The notes beneath the pieces were generated by a model. That model had not been told where the DNA came from, searched no databases, and saw only the letters and a program-made list of their open reading frames with translations. The position numbers and the translations under genes are program-made. Below are positions 33,401 to 41,647 of a stretch of DNA of 64,000 nt, in pieces. This DNA comes from a bacterium (lineage in GTDB: Bacteria > Verrucomicrobiota > Kiritimatiellia > CAIKKV01 > CAITUY01). The stretch lies in NCBI GenBank assembly GCA_037128595.1, contig JBAXWB010000005.1, forward strand, positions 62,001 to 126,000, given 5' to 3'. Every line of letters starts with the position of its first letter. Position 1 is the stretch's first letter.

Positions 33401-35394
33401 GCGTTTACGCCACCGGGAACAGTGTGATTACGAACTGCGATATCACCGCGAACTCGATCTGGTATACCGGATCTGGTGGCGGAGTCTACCTGGTGTCTCC
33501 CGCGCAACTGTGGAATAGTCGGATTCTGTTCAATGGGACACCCACCACCAACAGTAGTATTTTCGGCAGCATGGGCGGTGGCGTCTACATTACAGGGGCC
33601 AATGCGTTAATTTGCAACAGTGTCATTTCCAGCAACACGCTTCCCCCTCTAGCCAATCCCACTAGCGGGGGTGGTGTGTATATGAACTTTGGTGGTACCC
33701 TTCGCAACTGTCTGGTTGCGGGGAATTCGGCCTTTTCGGGGGCGGGCGTGGCGGTTGTTAACACCCCTGTAAGTGACGTGGAAAACTGCACGATTGCGGG
33801 GAATTTCGCCGGGTATCATGGCGGATTCGCGACGCCTAGTAGCGTAACTTTGCAGGTGCGGCTCAAAAACGTGATCTGTTATTACAACCAGCCTGACAAC
33901 CTGTACTTTTCGAATATCACGAATGCTCTGTTTACCAACTGTTGCGTGTCCACTGCTTATAGCCTGCTGGGTTCCGGTAATATGGCCTCGTCTCCAGCGT
34001 TTATGAATCGGACCAGTGGAGATTACCGGCTCTGGCCCTGGTCGCCGGGGGTCGATGCCGGGTTGGTGCTGTCCTGGATGAGTGCGGCGACCGATCTGGC
34101 CGGTCAGCCCCGGATTAATAACTTGCCGGACATGGGGGCCTATGAGACGACGCTCGGAGTCGCTCCCAATCTGTATGTGGCCCAGAATGGACAAACCCCC
34201 GTTTCTCCCTATACAAATTGGATGGGGGCCTCCAGCAATATCCAGGATGCCGTTAACATGGCCTTTGATGGGGCCACCGTGCTGGTCAGTAATGGGGTCT
34301 ATACCCTGACGGATCAGCTCACTGTGGGCGATTTTACCGTGAGGAGTTATAACAATAACGGCGTGGATCGGGGGACCATCATTAATGGTAATTATCCGAA
34401 TACCACCAACCGGTGTTTCACCCTGAATCATGTCAACGCCGTGGTCGAGGGGTTTACCATCACGAACGGGTGTGCGCCGTCGAATGACTGTTTCGGCGGC
34501 GGGGTGTATATGACCAATGGCATTTTACGCAATTGCCTGGTGACGGGGAACCGGGCGACGAACAATCCGGTGTCGGGGGGGAGCCGGGGGGGCGGTGTTT
34601 ATGCCGTTGGGAGCAGTCTGATCACGAACTGTGACATCACCGCCAATACGATCGGGAATGCAGGGTTCGGCGGGGGTGTCTATCTGACGACTCCGGCGCA
34701 GTTCTGGAATAGCCGGATCCTGCACAATGGAACGGCTACAACCAACGACCTCTCAGGTGGTAGCCTCGGAGGGGGTGCCTACATTTACGGGACCGGCGCG
34801 TTGATTTGTAACAGTATCATCGCTAGTAATGCGATTTCCCCTAAGGCCAATTCTGTAAACGGCGGTGGGGTGTATATGAACGATGGCGGCACGCTACGCA
34901 ACTGTCTGATTACAGGGAATAGTGCTTTTGCAGGAGCGGGGGTGGCTGTTTTGGGCAATCCTACTATCAGTGACGTGGAAAGTTGTACGATTGCGGGGAA
35001 CTTCGCCGGATTTCACGGCGGACTCGCTACCCCAAGTGCAGCAATAGTGCAGGTTCGGGTCAAAAATGTGATCTGCTATTCCAATCAACCCGACAACCTG
35101 TACTTTTCGAATATCACGAACGCGCTGTTCACCAATTGTTGCACGGTCAGTTCCTACACGCTGTTCGGTTCGGGTAACATCACCAATAATCCCCTGTTTG
35201 TGGATCCTGCGGGGCCAAACTACCGGCTGACCAGGCTATCCCCTTGTGTTGATACAGGAGTGAAGCAGGGGTGGATGACCGATATGGTGGATTTGGATGG
35301 CAAGCCGCGTATTTGGCAAAATAATGACAAGGTGGACATGGGGGCATACGAGCTCGACTATGTTCTGTGGGGTTCGGTGTTTACAATCCGGTGA
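30472..35394 (+). CDS. Secreted four-module beta-helix protein
   Basis: About 1640 aa. The frame opens at GTG 30433, overlapping the previous stop, but the ATG at 30472 has AAAAGGGGGCGGG upstream and starts the signal peptide MKTKLAACGFLMILCVGAMA, a close match to that of the 44135 gene. Four tandem modules of ~400 residues each begin with a YVAxNGQTPxxPYT-like motif and end with a VDAG...DMGAYE motif. The module 4 C-terminus reads VDMGAYELDYVLWGSVFTIR. Module 1 is closest to module 1 of the 44135 gene, module 2 to module 1 of the 27950 gene, and module 4 to module 2 of 27950. Large size and repetition suggest a surface or matrix protein. A 10-G tract (31375-31384) lies in module 1. Confidence 0.75.
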   Translation: MKTKLAACGFLMILCVGAMAATTRYVVPPGSGNTPTSPYTSWATAATNLHAVMAVTVGGDTVLLTNGVYMLTNQIIIATNITIRSDNNGVIDRAGTIVNGGYPNNSNRCFTLSFSNAVVEGLTITNGYVVGSGGGVYITAGTLRNCLVTGNTVTNGSGGGVYAAGATSLITNCDVIANLVLNGSGQTVGGGGVKLTAAASLRNSRIMYNNSPIYWSAGGGVHCDGASWVVNCSVISNKVGTDYNTSSSSTSCTGWPFAGSGYAYGGGGVWAAGANAVTLRNCLIIGNGRGAACTAAGVGSHGGGATIENCTIVANFGDGIGAGSASTYNVTNTISFYNTGEAMRPSSSAAGVNPLITVNCCMTSTNYVTGGSGNIIGTPAFMQRANGDYRLAPWSRGVDAGLTLSWMSTATDLADNPRISANSLPDMGAYETTFNSLPATYYVAHNGQTPVSPYTNGWAAAASNITDVLNVMSDGGTVLVTNGVYTLTNHITVGYMTLRSYNNNGVDRGTIINGNYPNTTNRCLTLNHADAVVDGFTITNGFVNGTNGGGVLMTAGTLRNCLVTGNTVTNSTGGGGGVYATGSGSVVTNCDVIANTALCTPLSSGGGGVMLQSGAQVWNSRIMYNQSPLLSSGGGGIQSSGGSVFNSSIISNTALAGYGSGGVWVYGAGTMLRNCLIMGNGKGGQCNAAGVGSHGGSAVIESCTIVTNFGDGIGANNPSTYNVTNTISFYNTGEAMRPSSQAVASNIPLITVNCCMTSTNYVTGGSSNIITTPLFVNRAGGNYRLLPGSPGVDAGVTQAWMSVATDLDGQPRISVNGLVDMGAYETSLVVSTFANVYVAKNGQTPAWPYTNWVTAATNIPDALSVLAEGGTVLVSNGVYTLTAPIVVGNFNVRSFNNNGVDRGTVINGNYPNTTNRCFTLNHVNALVEGFTITNGCAPSNDCFGGGVYMTNGILRNCLVTGNLATNNPLAGGSEGGGVYATGNSVITNCDITANSIWYTGSGGGVYLVSPAQLWNSRILFNGTPTTNSSIFGSMGGGVYITGANALICNSVISSNTLPPLANPTSGGGVYMNFGGTLRNCLVAGNSAFSGAGVAVVNTPVSDVENCTIAGNFAGYHGGFATPSSVTLQVRLKNVICYYNQPDNLYFSNITNALFTNCCVSTAYSLLGSGNMASSPAFMNRTSGDYRLWPWSPGVDAGLVLSWMSAATDLAGQPRINNLPDMGAYETTLGVAPNLYVAQNGQTPVSPYTNWMGASSNIQDAVNMAFDGATVLVSNGVYTLTDQLTVGDFTVRSYNNNGVDRGTIINGNYPNTTNRCFTLNHVNAVVEGFTITNGCAPSNDCFGGGVYMTNGILRNCLVTGNRATNNPVSGGSRGGGVYAVGSSLITNCDITANTIGNAGFGGGVYLTTPAQFWNSRILHNGTATTNDLSGGSLGGGAYIYGTGALICNSIIASNAISPKANSVNGGGVYMNDGGTLRNCLITGNSAFAGAGVAVLGNPTISDVESCTIAGNFAGFHGGLATPSAAIVQVRVKNVICYSNQPDNLYFSNITNALFTNCCTVSSYTLFGSGNITNNPLFVDPAGPNYRLTRLSPCVDTGVKQGWMTDMVDLDGKPRIWQNNDKVDMGAYELDYVLWGSVFTIR
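34453..34950 (+). repeat. 498-bp perfect repeat, copy 2 (beta-helix module)
   Basis: Identical to 29492-29989 and in the same reading frame, here in module 4 of the four-module protein. Identity ends at a single G/T change in GTGGCTGTT(G/T). Beyond it the genes stay similar but carry scattered differences. Confidence 0.9.
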
Positions 35395-35419
35395 TGGTTT
35401 GTCATAAAAGGTAATCATA

Positions 35420-36976
35420 ATGAAACGAAACGGGTATTGGTTGGCATGGGGCCTAGCGGTGGCCGGATTGGCGGCTTCGGCGAATGCCGAGTTGGGGCTG
35501 CCCAGGCTTTTCTCTGATCACATGGTCCTGCAACGTGATTTGGCCGCGCCGGTCTGGGGCTGGGCCGATCCGGGCGAAACGATCACCGTGACGATTGAAG
35601 GAAAAACGTGTTCTGCCATCGCCGACAAGGATGGTCGCTGGCAAGTAAAACTGGCGCCATTGAATGCAAGCCGTAAGCCGCTTGAATTAACGGTTACCGG
35701 TAAGGCCACCAAGACGGTGGTCAGGGATATTCTGGTGGGTGATGTATGGTTGTGCTCCGGCCAGTCAAATATGGAATTTGGTCTGGGTAGTGCTGATAAC
35801 GCGCAAGAGGTCATTCCTGGGTTCACGAATTCGATGATCCGTTTGTTGAGCGTGAAGGCGGCTCAAGCCGGACAGCCCGTTTTGGACATTCCGAGTGGCT
35901 GGTTGATGTGTGGCAAGCAGGTCGTTGATTTCTCTGCAGTCGGTTATTTCTTTGGCCGGTCAATACAAAAGGAAACAGGGATCCCCATCGGTCTGATCAA
36001 TAACGCCTGGGGCGGAACGGCCATCGAATTGTGGATGCCTGCGGAGGCTCCCGCAACGGTGCCCGAAGTCGCCAGGGAGTTCGATAAGAAACGGTCGGAC
36101 TATAGCAACCAGCTTGCCAAGATGATTGATCCGGTCGGGCAATGGGTTGAGAAGGCGCGTCAAGCCAAGGACAAGGGCGAACTGTTACCTTCTCCTCCCC
36201 TGTTGCCGGTATGTCCTCCTGCCCTCGATAATTTGGCGGGCATCTATAACGGACGCGTGGCGCCCCTGATCCCGTTCGGCATCAAGGGTGCCCTCTGGTA
36301 TCAGGGGGAGGCCAACGGTAATGACGATGACATCTATGCCTTTAAGACCCAAGCCATGATCGGGAGTTGGCGCAAGGCATGGAACCAGGGCGATTTCCCT
36401 TTTTACTTTGTTCAGCTCGCGAACTATCAGACGGCCGATATAAGTCCGATCGGTGGCAATGGATGGGCCAAGATCCGTATGGCGCAGTTCAAATGCCTGC
36501 AGATTCCGCGCACCGGCATGGCGGTGGCCATTGATGTGGGGGTTGCCAACGATATCCATCCGCGTAACAAGGAGGATGTGGGCGAGCGTTTGGCCCTTTG
36601 GGCACTCAAGAATGACTATGGTCGGAAAGACCTCGTCTGCAGCGGTCCGCTCTACAAAGGGATGACCGTTGAAGGTTCGAAAATCCGCGTGAGTTTCGAC
36701 TATGCGGATAAGGGGCTCATGGTGGGGCGGAAGACGGGGCATGGACCCGCGTCGGAGGTCAAGGAAGACGTGCTCAAGCGGTTTGCCGTGGCCGGCTCCA
36801 GTAATCACTGGTTTTGGGCGGATGCCGTCATCGACGGCTCTACCGTGCTGGTGTCCAGCACGAACGTTCCAGCGCCTGTCGCCGTACGCTATGCGTTTTC
36901 GATGAATCCAGAAGGTTGCAACCTGTATAACAAGGAAGGTTTGCCCGCCTCGCCGTTCCGTACCGACACCTGGTAG
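35420..36976 (+). CDS. Secreted sialate O-acetylesterase
   Basis: 518 aa. Signal peptide MKRNGYWLAWGLAVAGLAASANA, then GLPRLFSDHMVLQRDLAAPVWGWADPGE, the classic SASA opening with a small beta domain. Catalytic residues: Ser116 in CSGQSNMEFG; ALWYQGEANGND (block III-like); and Asp378-x-His380 in ANDIHPRNKEDVGERLA. This is a complete, canonical enzyme of the family that removes O-acetyl groups from sugars outside the cytoplasm. It lies 25 bp after the four-module beta-helix gene. A cytoplasmic SASA paralogue is at 14093. Confidence 0.9.
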   Translation: MKRNGYWLAWGLAVAGLAASANAELGLPRLFSDHMVLQRDLAAPVWGWADPGETITVTIEGKTCSAIADKDGRWQVKLAPLNASRKPLELTVTGKATKTVVRDILVGDVWLCSGQSNMEFGLGSADNAQEVIPGFTNSMIRLLSVKAAQAGQPVLDIPSGWLMCGKQVVDFSAVGYFFGRSIQKETGIPIGLINNAWGGTAIELWMPAEAPATVPEVAREFDKKRSDYSNQLAKMIDPVGQWVEKARQAKDKGELLPSPPLLPVCPPALDNLAGIYNGRVAPLIPFGIKGALWYQGEANGNDDDIYAFKTQAMIGSWRKAWNQGDFPFYFVQLANYQTADISPIGGNGWAKIRMAQFKCLQIPRTGMAVAIDVGVANDIHPRNKEDVGERLALWALKNDYGRKDLVCSGPLYKGMTVEGSKIRVSFDYADKGLMVGRKTGHGPASEVKEDVLKRFAVAGSSNHWFWADAVIDGSTVLVSSTNVPAPVAVRYAFSMNPEGCNLYNKEGLPASPFRTDTW

Positions 36977-37029
36977 GAATCGGACTGGCTTCAGCGGGTT
37001 ACCTCTATCATTAAGGAGAAACGACGAAA

Positions 37030-38181
37030 ATGGAATATCGGCAATTATCACTCGAAGAAGCCCTGAAGCAGAATGCTGATTGGCTGGTGGAGCAGTTTGG
37101 AGCCTCCCCTCAATACCATGAATGGTATATGGTATTTTACCCGGTCAGGACGTTGATGCTGGCGGGCAAACTGCTCAAGCAACCGAAATACACGGACGTC
37201 GCGGTGAAGACGATCGACGTCTTTGTGGGTGAGCAGCTTCCTAATGGGGCGTTTACGTCCAACTACCGCGGGCAGACGACGGCGCAAGTCAGTAAGCGTG
37301 AATTCGAAGACATTTTGCGTAAGGGCAAGGTGAACCTGGCTGACAATGGGTCCAACGTCATGGGCGTCATTCAGGCGGCCATGATGACCACGGGGGAGCG
37401 GCGGACGCGCTACCTGGACGCTGCTCGGAAATGGTTTGATCACTGGGTGCCCATCTGGGCGTTGCCGGAGGGCGGTTACGGGAATGGCATCTGGTTCGGG
37501 CACAAATTAAATGCTCCTTATACCTGTGCCATCAGCACGGTGTCGTCCGCATTGGCCGCCTTCAGCCAGGTGACGGGTGAGGGCGAGTATATTGAGAACG
37601 CTGAGCGCTGTATCAGTTTCCAATGTGCGAATTGGCTGCCGGATGGGTGTCCGATTGCCTTTGATTGTTACCCCGTTCCGCGCCGGACTGAGCTTAACGA
37701 TTACGGGCACAGCTTCTATCTGCTGGAGGGGATGTGCTGGACACACCATGTTTCCAAAAACGCGGAGGCGCGCGCCTTGATCGAAAAACGTCTGGCTGAG
37801 TGGATTTTTGGCAAGAAGGGGCTGCTCTCCCAGTGGTGTGACTCCTGGTTCAATTTTCAATTCAGTGGCTATCCGGCAGATTGGGACAATAGCGAGTTGA
37901 CCATGTCCCGCCTCGGGCTCAGGCCTGGCTGGGAATTGGCCAAATCCAACGGCATTCTTCATGCCTTTTCCTATTATCTGAACCATATTAGCGATGACCC
38001 CCGGTTGAGAGAGAAGGTGGAGGCGGGGCTGCGATTCCTGTCGCATCCGCTGAAGGCGCGCATGAGTGGCGTCTGCTCCGATCCTGAGGAGTCCTATGGC
38101 GAATTCGCCGGGCAGGCGACGGGGTTTGCCGGTTTGTCCCTGGCTGAAGGTATTGCCAAGGATTCGGTTTTCAACTTATAG
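37030..38181 (+). CDS. Six-hairpin (alpha/alpha)6-barrel glycosidase-like protein
   Basis: 383 aa, no signal peptide; ribosome site AAGGAG. The sequence has repeated helical pairs with aromatic and Gly turns (HEWYMVFYPVRTLMLAGKLLKQP; GYGNGIWFGHKLNAPYTCAISTVSSALAAFSQVTGEGEYIENAERC), the pattern of (alpha/alpha)6 six-hairpin enzymes such as GH88/GH105 or the N-acylglucosamine 2-epimerase superfamily. I cannot place it in one of these families. It sits between a secreted esterase and an M20 amidohydrolase (overlap or very short gap to the latter), suggesting a role in processing imported oligosaccharides or unsaturated uronyl products. Confidence 0.55.
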   Translation: MEYRQLSLEEALKQNADWLVEQFGASPQYHEWYMVFYPVRTLMLAGKLLKQPKYTDVAVKTIDVFVGEQLPNGAFTSNYRGQTTAQVSKREFEDILRKGKVNLADNGSNVMGVIQAAMMTTGERRTRYLDAARKWFDHWVPIWALPEGGYGNGIWFGHKLNAPYTCAISTVSSALAAFSQVTGEGEYIENAERCISFQCANWLPDGCPIAFDCYPVPRRTELNDYGHSFYLLEGMCWTHHVSKNAEARALIEKRLAEWIFGKKGLLSQWCDSWFNFQFSGYPADWDNSELTMSRLGLRPGWELAKSNGILHAFSYYLNHISDDPRLREKVEAGLRFLSHPLKARMSGVCSDPEESYGEFAGQATGFAGLSLAEGIAKDSVFNL

Positions 38182-38190
38182 TGGGTGAAT

Positions 38191-39375
38191 ATGAACACTG
38201 AGATGGATGCTCGCTTGAAGGGGATTGTCGACAAGATCTGCCCGGAGGTACTGGGCCTCCGGCATCATCTGCATCAAAATCCGGAACTCGCCGGGGAAGA
38301 ATATCAAACGGCGGCCTTTATCAGGAAAACCCTGTCAGGCACGCAGGTGCGCGTCCTGAAACCGTTTCTCAAGACCGATACGGTCGGGATTTTGAAAGGA
38401 CACAAGCCGGGGCGGAATGTAACGCTTCGAGCCGACATCGATGCGTTGCCCCTGCTTGAGAAAAACACTTTTGCGCATGTGTCGAAAATCAAGGGCTGTA
38501 TGCATGCCTGCGGGCATGATGGAAATACCGCCGTACTGTTAGGGGTTACCAAGGTGCTGGAACACTTTACCCGTGAGTTTTGTGGCACGGTAAGGTTTGT
38601 ATTTCAGCCAGGTGAAGAGGTGGCGGCGCTCGGAAAAGAACTGGTGGCGAAGGGGGCGTTGGAGCATCCTCGTCCTGATATGGTTTTCGCGCTCCATGGG
38701 CTGGCCGGGGCGCCAGAGGGAGTGATATTTTCCCGGCCCGGCGTGATGATGGCGGCCGTTGGATTTTTCAAGCTGGAGATCCGGGGGAAAGGGGCGCATG
38801 GTTCACGCCCGGATCTGGCGATAGACCCCATTCTGGTCGGGGCAAGGGTGGTTGAGGGCTTGGCCTCATTAGCCCGAGAGGTGAGCCCCTTTCAGACCGC
38901 TACCCTGAGTGTCTGCCGATTCTCAGGCGGGACCAATGGCAACATCATTCCCGATACGGTTGAGATCGAGGGGACGGTCCGGTATCTGGACAAGGCGGTG
39001 GGGAAGACGATGACCGCACGGATGCGGAAGTTGATCCAGGGGATTTGTTCATCGATGGGGGCCTCTTGCGTCTTCAGCTACCATGAACCCTACATCCCGG
39101 TCGTAAACCATGAATGTGCCGTTGACGTGGGGCGATCGGTCGCTGAGCGGTTGTTCGGAAAAGCCGGGTGGCAGGCGGCGAAAAATCCGAGTATGGGCGG
39201 TGAGGATTTCGCCTATTATCTTCAGAAACATCCCGGGGCCCTATTCTGGGTGGGTATGGGCGAAAAGTCCGGCGGGCTGCATAACCCGCATTTCGATTAC
39301 AATGACAATGCCATCCGGAATGGCATCCTGTTCCTGGCCGGCTGTGCACTGGAGATTTTGGCCGAAGCCGGATAG
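38191..39375 (+). CDS. M20 family amidohydrolase (M20D-like)
   Basis: About 394 aa; an in-frame GTG at 38185 is an alternative start. Di-metal motifs of the M20 peptidase/amidohydrolase family are visible: MHACGHDGNTAVLLG, FQPGEEVAALGKELVAKGAL, VFALHGLAG, and SMGGEDFAYYLQKHPGALFWVGMG near the end. The dimerisation domain lies between (GNIIPDTVEIEGTVRYL). These enzymes hydrolyse amide bonds in N-acyl amino acids or N-acetyl groups. Here de-N-acylation of an amino sugar or amino acid derivative is plausible. It ends 18 bp from the convergent AraC gene. Confidence 0.88.
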   Translation: MNTEMDARLKGIVDKICPEVLGLRHHLHQNPELAGEEYQTAAFIRKTLSGTQVRVLKPFLKTDTVGILKGHKPGRNVTLRADIDALPLLEKNTFAHVSKIKGCMHACGHDGNTAVLLGVTKVLEHFTREFCGTVRFVFQPGEEVAALGKELVAKGALEHPRPDMVFALHGLAGAPEGVIFSRPGVMMAAVGFFKLEIRGKGAHGSRPDLAIDPILVGARVVEGLASLAREVSPFQTATLSVCRFSGGTNGNIIPDTVEIEGTVRYLDKAVGKTMTARMRKLIQGICSSMGASCVFSYHEPYIPVVNHECAVDVGRSVAERLFGKAGWQAAKNPSMGGEDFAYYLQKHPGALFWVGMGEKSGGLHNPHFDYNDNAIRNGILFLAGCALEILAEAG

Positions 39376-39393
39376 GCTCCCCTTTGCCCGCGT

Positions 39394-40269
39394 CTATGAT
39401 GACGTTGGATGATGTTTTTTGGCCTCAATTTTCGTCCAGCGTAGGAAGGTCGAGGGATGGGAGAAGCCCAAGGTTTCCGAGATTTCCGTTTTACTCCGGC
39501 CTTCATGAATCATGGCCGAGACCTTCTGCAATCGACAGCCATTCACAAAATCGTGAAAGGTTTGTCCGGTTTCCTTCTTGAACAGTCTCAAGAAGTGGAA
39601 TTTGCTGTACCCGGAGAGCCGGGCGGCTTCCGAGAGCGGGACATCGCGACCGGCCGTCTGTGCGACGTGGCGGCGGATGGTTTCAATGACCTGTTTTTGG
39701 AAATGGGCCTCTGAGTGCCCCTCGGTTTTCCCAAACCCCCATTCAGTAATACGAATGGTCAGAGCCGAAAGGGCCGCCAGCAACTTCGCCCGCCTGAAGG
39801 CCAACGGTAAGGGTGAGTCTTCCGCGAGTTCGTTCCAGGTAGCGTTTAGCAGGTTTGCGGTGGGTGCTTCGCTGAGTAGGAGGGGCCTCCCCACATCCTT
39901 GATTTTTCCCTCTTTGGCATGGAGTACCCTTGCGACCACGTCATGTTCAATCAGATACAGCCATAAATGCAGCATCTCCGGGCAGTTTGGCGGATAATAA
40001 TCGTCGTGTGATTCGTAAGAGTTGAAAAGGAAAACCATTCCCGGTCGGGAGGGGTAAACCTTGCCATTATAGCCGTAGACGCCAGACCCTTTCAGGACGA
40101 GCATCACTTCACGGGCGGGATGGCGTTCTGTATGGGTCCGCATCCACTGGAGGTGGGGCGGGTTGTGACTGAAATCAACTTCCTCATCAAAGAGTGAGCT
40201 GATGATCTGCCACTGTGCCGGGGCAAGGATTATCCCCAGTGACGTGTCGTCAAATAATTCGTTTATCAC
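39394..40269 (-). CDS. AraC-family transcriptional regulator (second)
   Basis: About 291 aa. The frame runs to a TTG at 40296 that lies in the operator. The GTG at 40269, with GCAGGAG upstream, is a better start. The N-terminal cupin-like domain shows HPAREVMLVLKGSGVYGYNGKVYPSRPGMVFLFNSYESHDDYYP. The C-terminal double helix-turn-helix shows PLSEAARLSGYSKFHFLRLFKKETGQTFHDFV and TEISETLGFSHPSTFLRWTK. It is divergent from the aminotransferase-mannosidase unit and directly downstream of a tandem operator. The promoter found there (TTGACA-N17-TTATTA) is embedded in the operator, so autoregulation is likely. Confidence 0.88.
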   Translation of the reverse strand: MINELFDDTSLGIILAPAQWQIISSLFDEEVDFSHNPPHLQWMRTHTERHPAREVMLVLKGSGVYGYNGKVYPSRPGMVFLFNSYESHDDYYPPNCPEMLHLWLYLIEHDVVARVLHAKEGKIKDVGRPLLLSEAPTANLLNATWNELAEDSPLPLAFRRAKLLAALSALTIRITEWGFGKTEGHSEAHFQKQVIETIRRHVAQTAGRDVPLSEAARLSGYSKFHFLRLFKKETGQTFHDFVNGCRLQKVSAMIHEGRSKTEISETLGFSHPSTFLRWTKIEAKKHHPTSS

Positions 40270-40292
40270 ACCGTTCACTCCTGCTTGGTATG

Positions 40293-40333
40293 GCAATAAT
40301 TGTCTAATAACAGCAATTACTGCCTATTGTCAA
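40293..40333. promoter_or_regulatory. Tandem 20-bp operator (copy 2) between AraC and DegT genes
   Basis: GCAA at 40293-40296 and 40313-40316, with GTCTA 40302-40306 and GCCTA 40322-40326, repeat the 20-bp period of the copies at 4885 and 61229. On the minus strand TTGACA (40333-40328), 17 bp and TTATTA (40310-40305) give a promoter for the AraC gene starting at 40269. The plus-strand gene at 40443 lies 110 bp to the right; its -10 may be in GATATATAC near 40350. The three copies align over about 38 columns with few differences. Confidence 0.72.
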
Positions 40334-40442
40334 TGCCGGCCACAAGGCGGATGATATATACAACAAAAATTTAAAAGCCGAAATGTAGGGGGATGCATCA
40401 GGCTGACGAACTGAACCAACGCAACAGTAAGGGAGATTTACC

Positions 40443-41633
40443 ATGTATCGCGCCGGACAAGAAGAGATTGATGAGGTATCCAAAGTCATTTTATCCAAAC
40501 AGTGGTTCCGGGTCGGCGATGCCAGCGACGGGCATTTGGCGGAAGTTCAACGGTTTGAGCAGGAGTGGGCTGAAAAAATGGGCGTCGCCTATGCGATCCT
40601 GATGAGCGGTGGCGGAACGGCGGGTCTGGTGTGCGCCATGGCTGGCCTTGGCATCGGACCGGGCGATGAGGTCATTGTGCCCGCCTATACCTGGTTGGCG
40701 ACCGCCACCTCGGTGCTGACAGTGGGTGCCATACCGGTCCTGGCGGAAGTCGATGAGACGCTGGGTCTGGATCCTGAAGATTTTGAGCGCAAGATCGGCC
40801 CGCATACCAAGGCAGTGATTCCTGTTCACATGAGCGGCCGGCCGGCCAATCTGGAGGCCATTCTGGCCATCGCCCGCAAACGGGGGCTCAAGGTCATTGA
40901 AGATTCCTGCCAGATGGATGGCGGCTCCTATAAGGGGCGGCGGACGGGCACATGGGGTGATGCAGGGGTGTACAGTTTGAACCAGTACAAAATCATTTCC
41001 GCAGGCGGGGAAGGGGGTTGTCTGGTGACGGATGACCGCGAGCTTTTTCAACGGGCTTCCATTTACCACGACACAGGGAGTGTGTTCCGCCCTGGGGCGA
41101 AGGGACTGCAGGTACCGGTCTTTGTGGCCCAGCAATACCGGGCCAGCGAGGTGATGGGCGCGATCGCCCGCGTTCAAATGGGGCGCCTGGACGGAATCAT
41201 TGCCGACCTGCGCCAGAGGAGAAATGCGCTGGCCGCGGCTGTGGGGGAGATGAACGGGGTTGAGGTGGCCCCCAGCAATGATCAGGCGGGTGATTGCGGG
41301 GTGATGTTGACGCTCAAATTCAAGACCGAGGCTAAGGCCCGGGCCTTCTCTTCCGCGCCTGATGTGGATGGTCTGGTCTTAATTGATCATGGCAAGCACG
41401 TGTATACCAATTGGGAGCCTCTGCGTGAGAAGCGGTGCATGCACCATCCGCGCATGAATCCGTTTAATTTTTCAGAAAACCAAGGCCTGCGTATGGATTA
41501 CAGCGACAGCGCTTGCCCGCGCACATTGGAGATTTTACGGCGTACCGTTTATATCTCGATCGATCCGGATTGGACTGATCAGCAGGTCGGGGCCAGAATT
41601 ACGGCTATGAAGGCAGCGGCAAAAGCTCTCTGA
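40443..41633 (+). CDS. DegT/DnrJ/EryC1/StrS-family PLP aminotransferase
   Basis: 396 aa. Members transaminate keto-sugars or keto-cyclitols. The PLP lysine is Lys183 in SLNQYKIISAGGEGG. Upstream, SGGGTAGLVCAMAGLGIGPGDEVIVPAYTWLATAT is the cofactor-phosphate and substrate region, and VIEDSCQMDGG carries the Asp that holds the pyridine ring. Ribosome site AAGGGAG. It is divergent from the AraC gene and followed 14 bp later by the GH38 mannosidase. Paired with the Gfo/Idh oxidoreductases it could convert a keto-sugar to an amino sugar, or act in reverse in catabolism. Confidence 0.88.
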   Translation: MYRAGQEEIDEVSKVILSKQWFRVGDASDGHLAEVQRFEQEWAEKMGVAYAILMSGGGTAGLVCAMAGLGIGPGDEVIVPAYTWLATATSVLTVGAIPVLAEVDETLGLDPEDFERKIGPHTKAVIPVHMSGRPANLEAILAIARKRGLKVIEDSCQMDGGSYKGRRTGTWGDAGVYSLNQYKIISAGGEGGCLVTDDRELFQRASIYHDTGSVFRPGAKGLQVPVFVAQQYRASEVMGAIARVQMGRLDGIIADLRQRRNALAAAVGEMNGVEVAPSNDQAGDCGVMLTLKFKTEAKARAFSSAPDVDGLVLIDHGKHVYTNWEPLREKRCMHHPRMNPFNFSENQGLRMDYSDSACPRTLEILRRTVYISIDPDWTDQQVGARITAMKAAAKAL

Positions 41634-41647
41634 ATCGGAGTAAAATC

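Noticed and set aside
33649-34431. 260-codon minus-strand frame with repeated segments
   Set aside because: Antisense shadow of the beta-helix modules; its repeats simply mirror those of the real gene and recur at each module.
27950-35394. Repeated sequence that might suggest a CRISPR array or mobile element
   Set aside because: Repeats are long, in frame and encode beta-helix rungs and module ends. There are no short spaced repeats, terminal inverted repeats or transposase.
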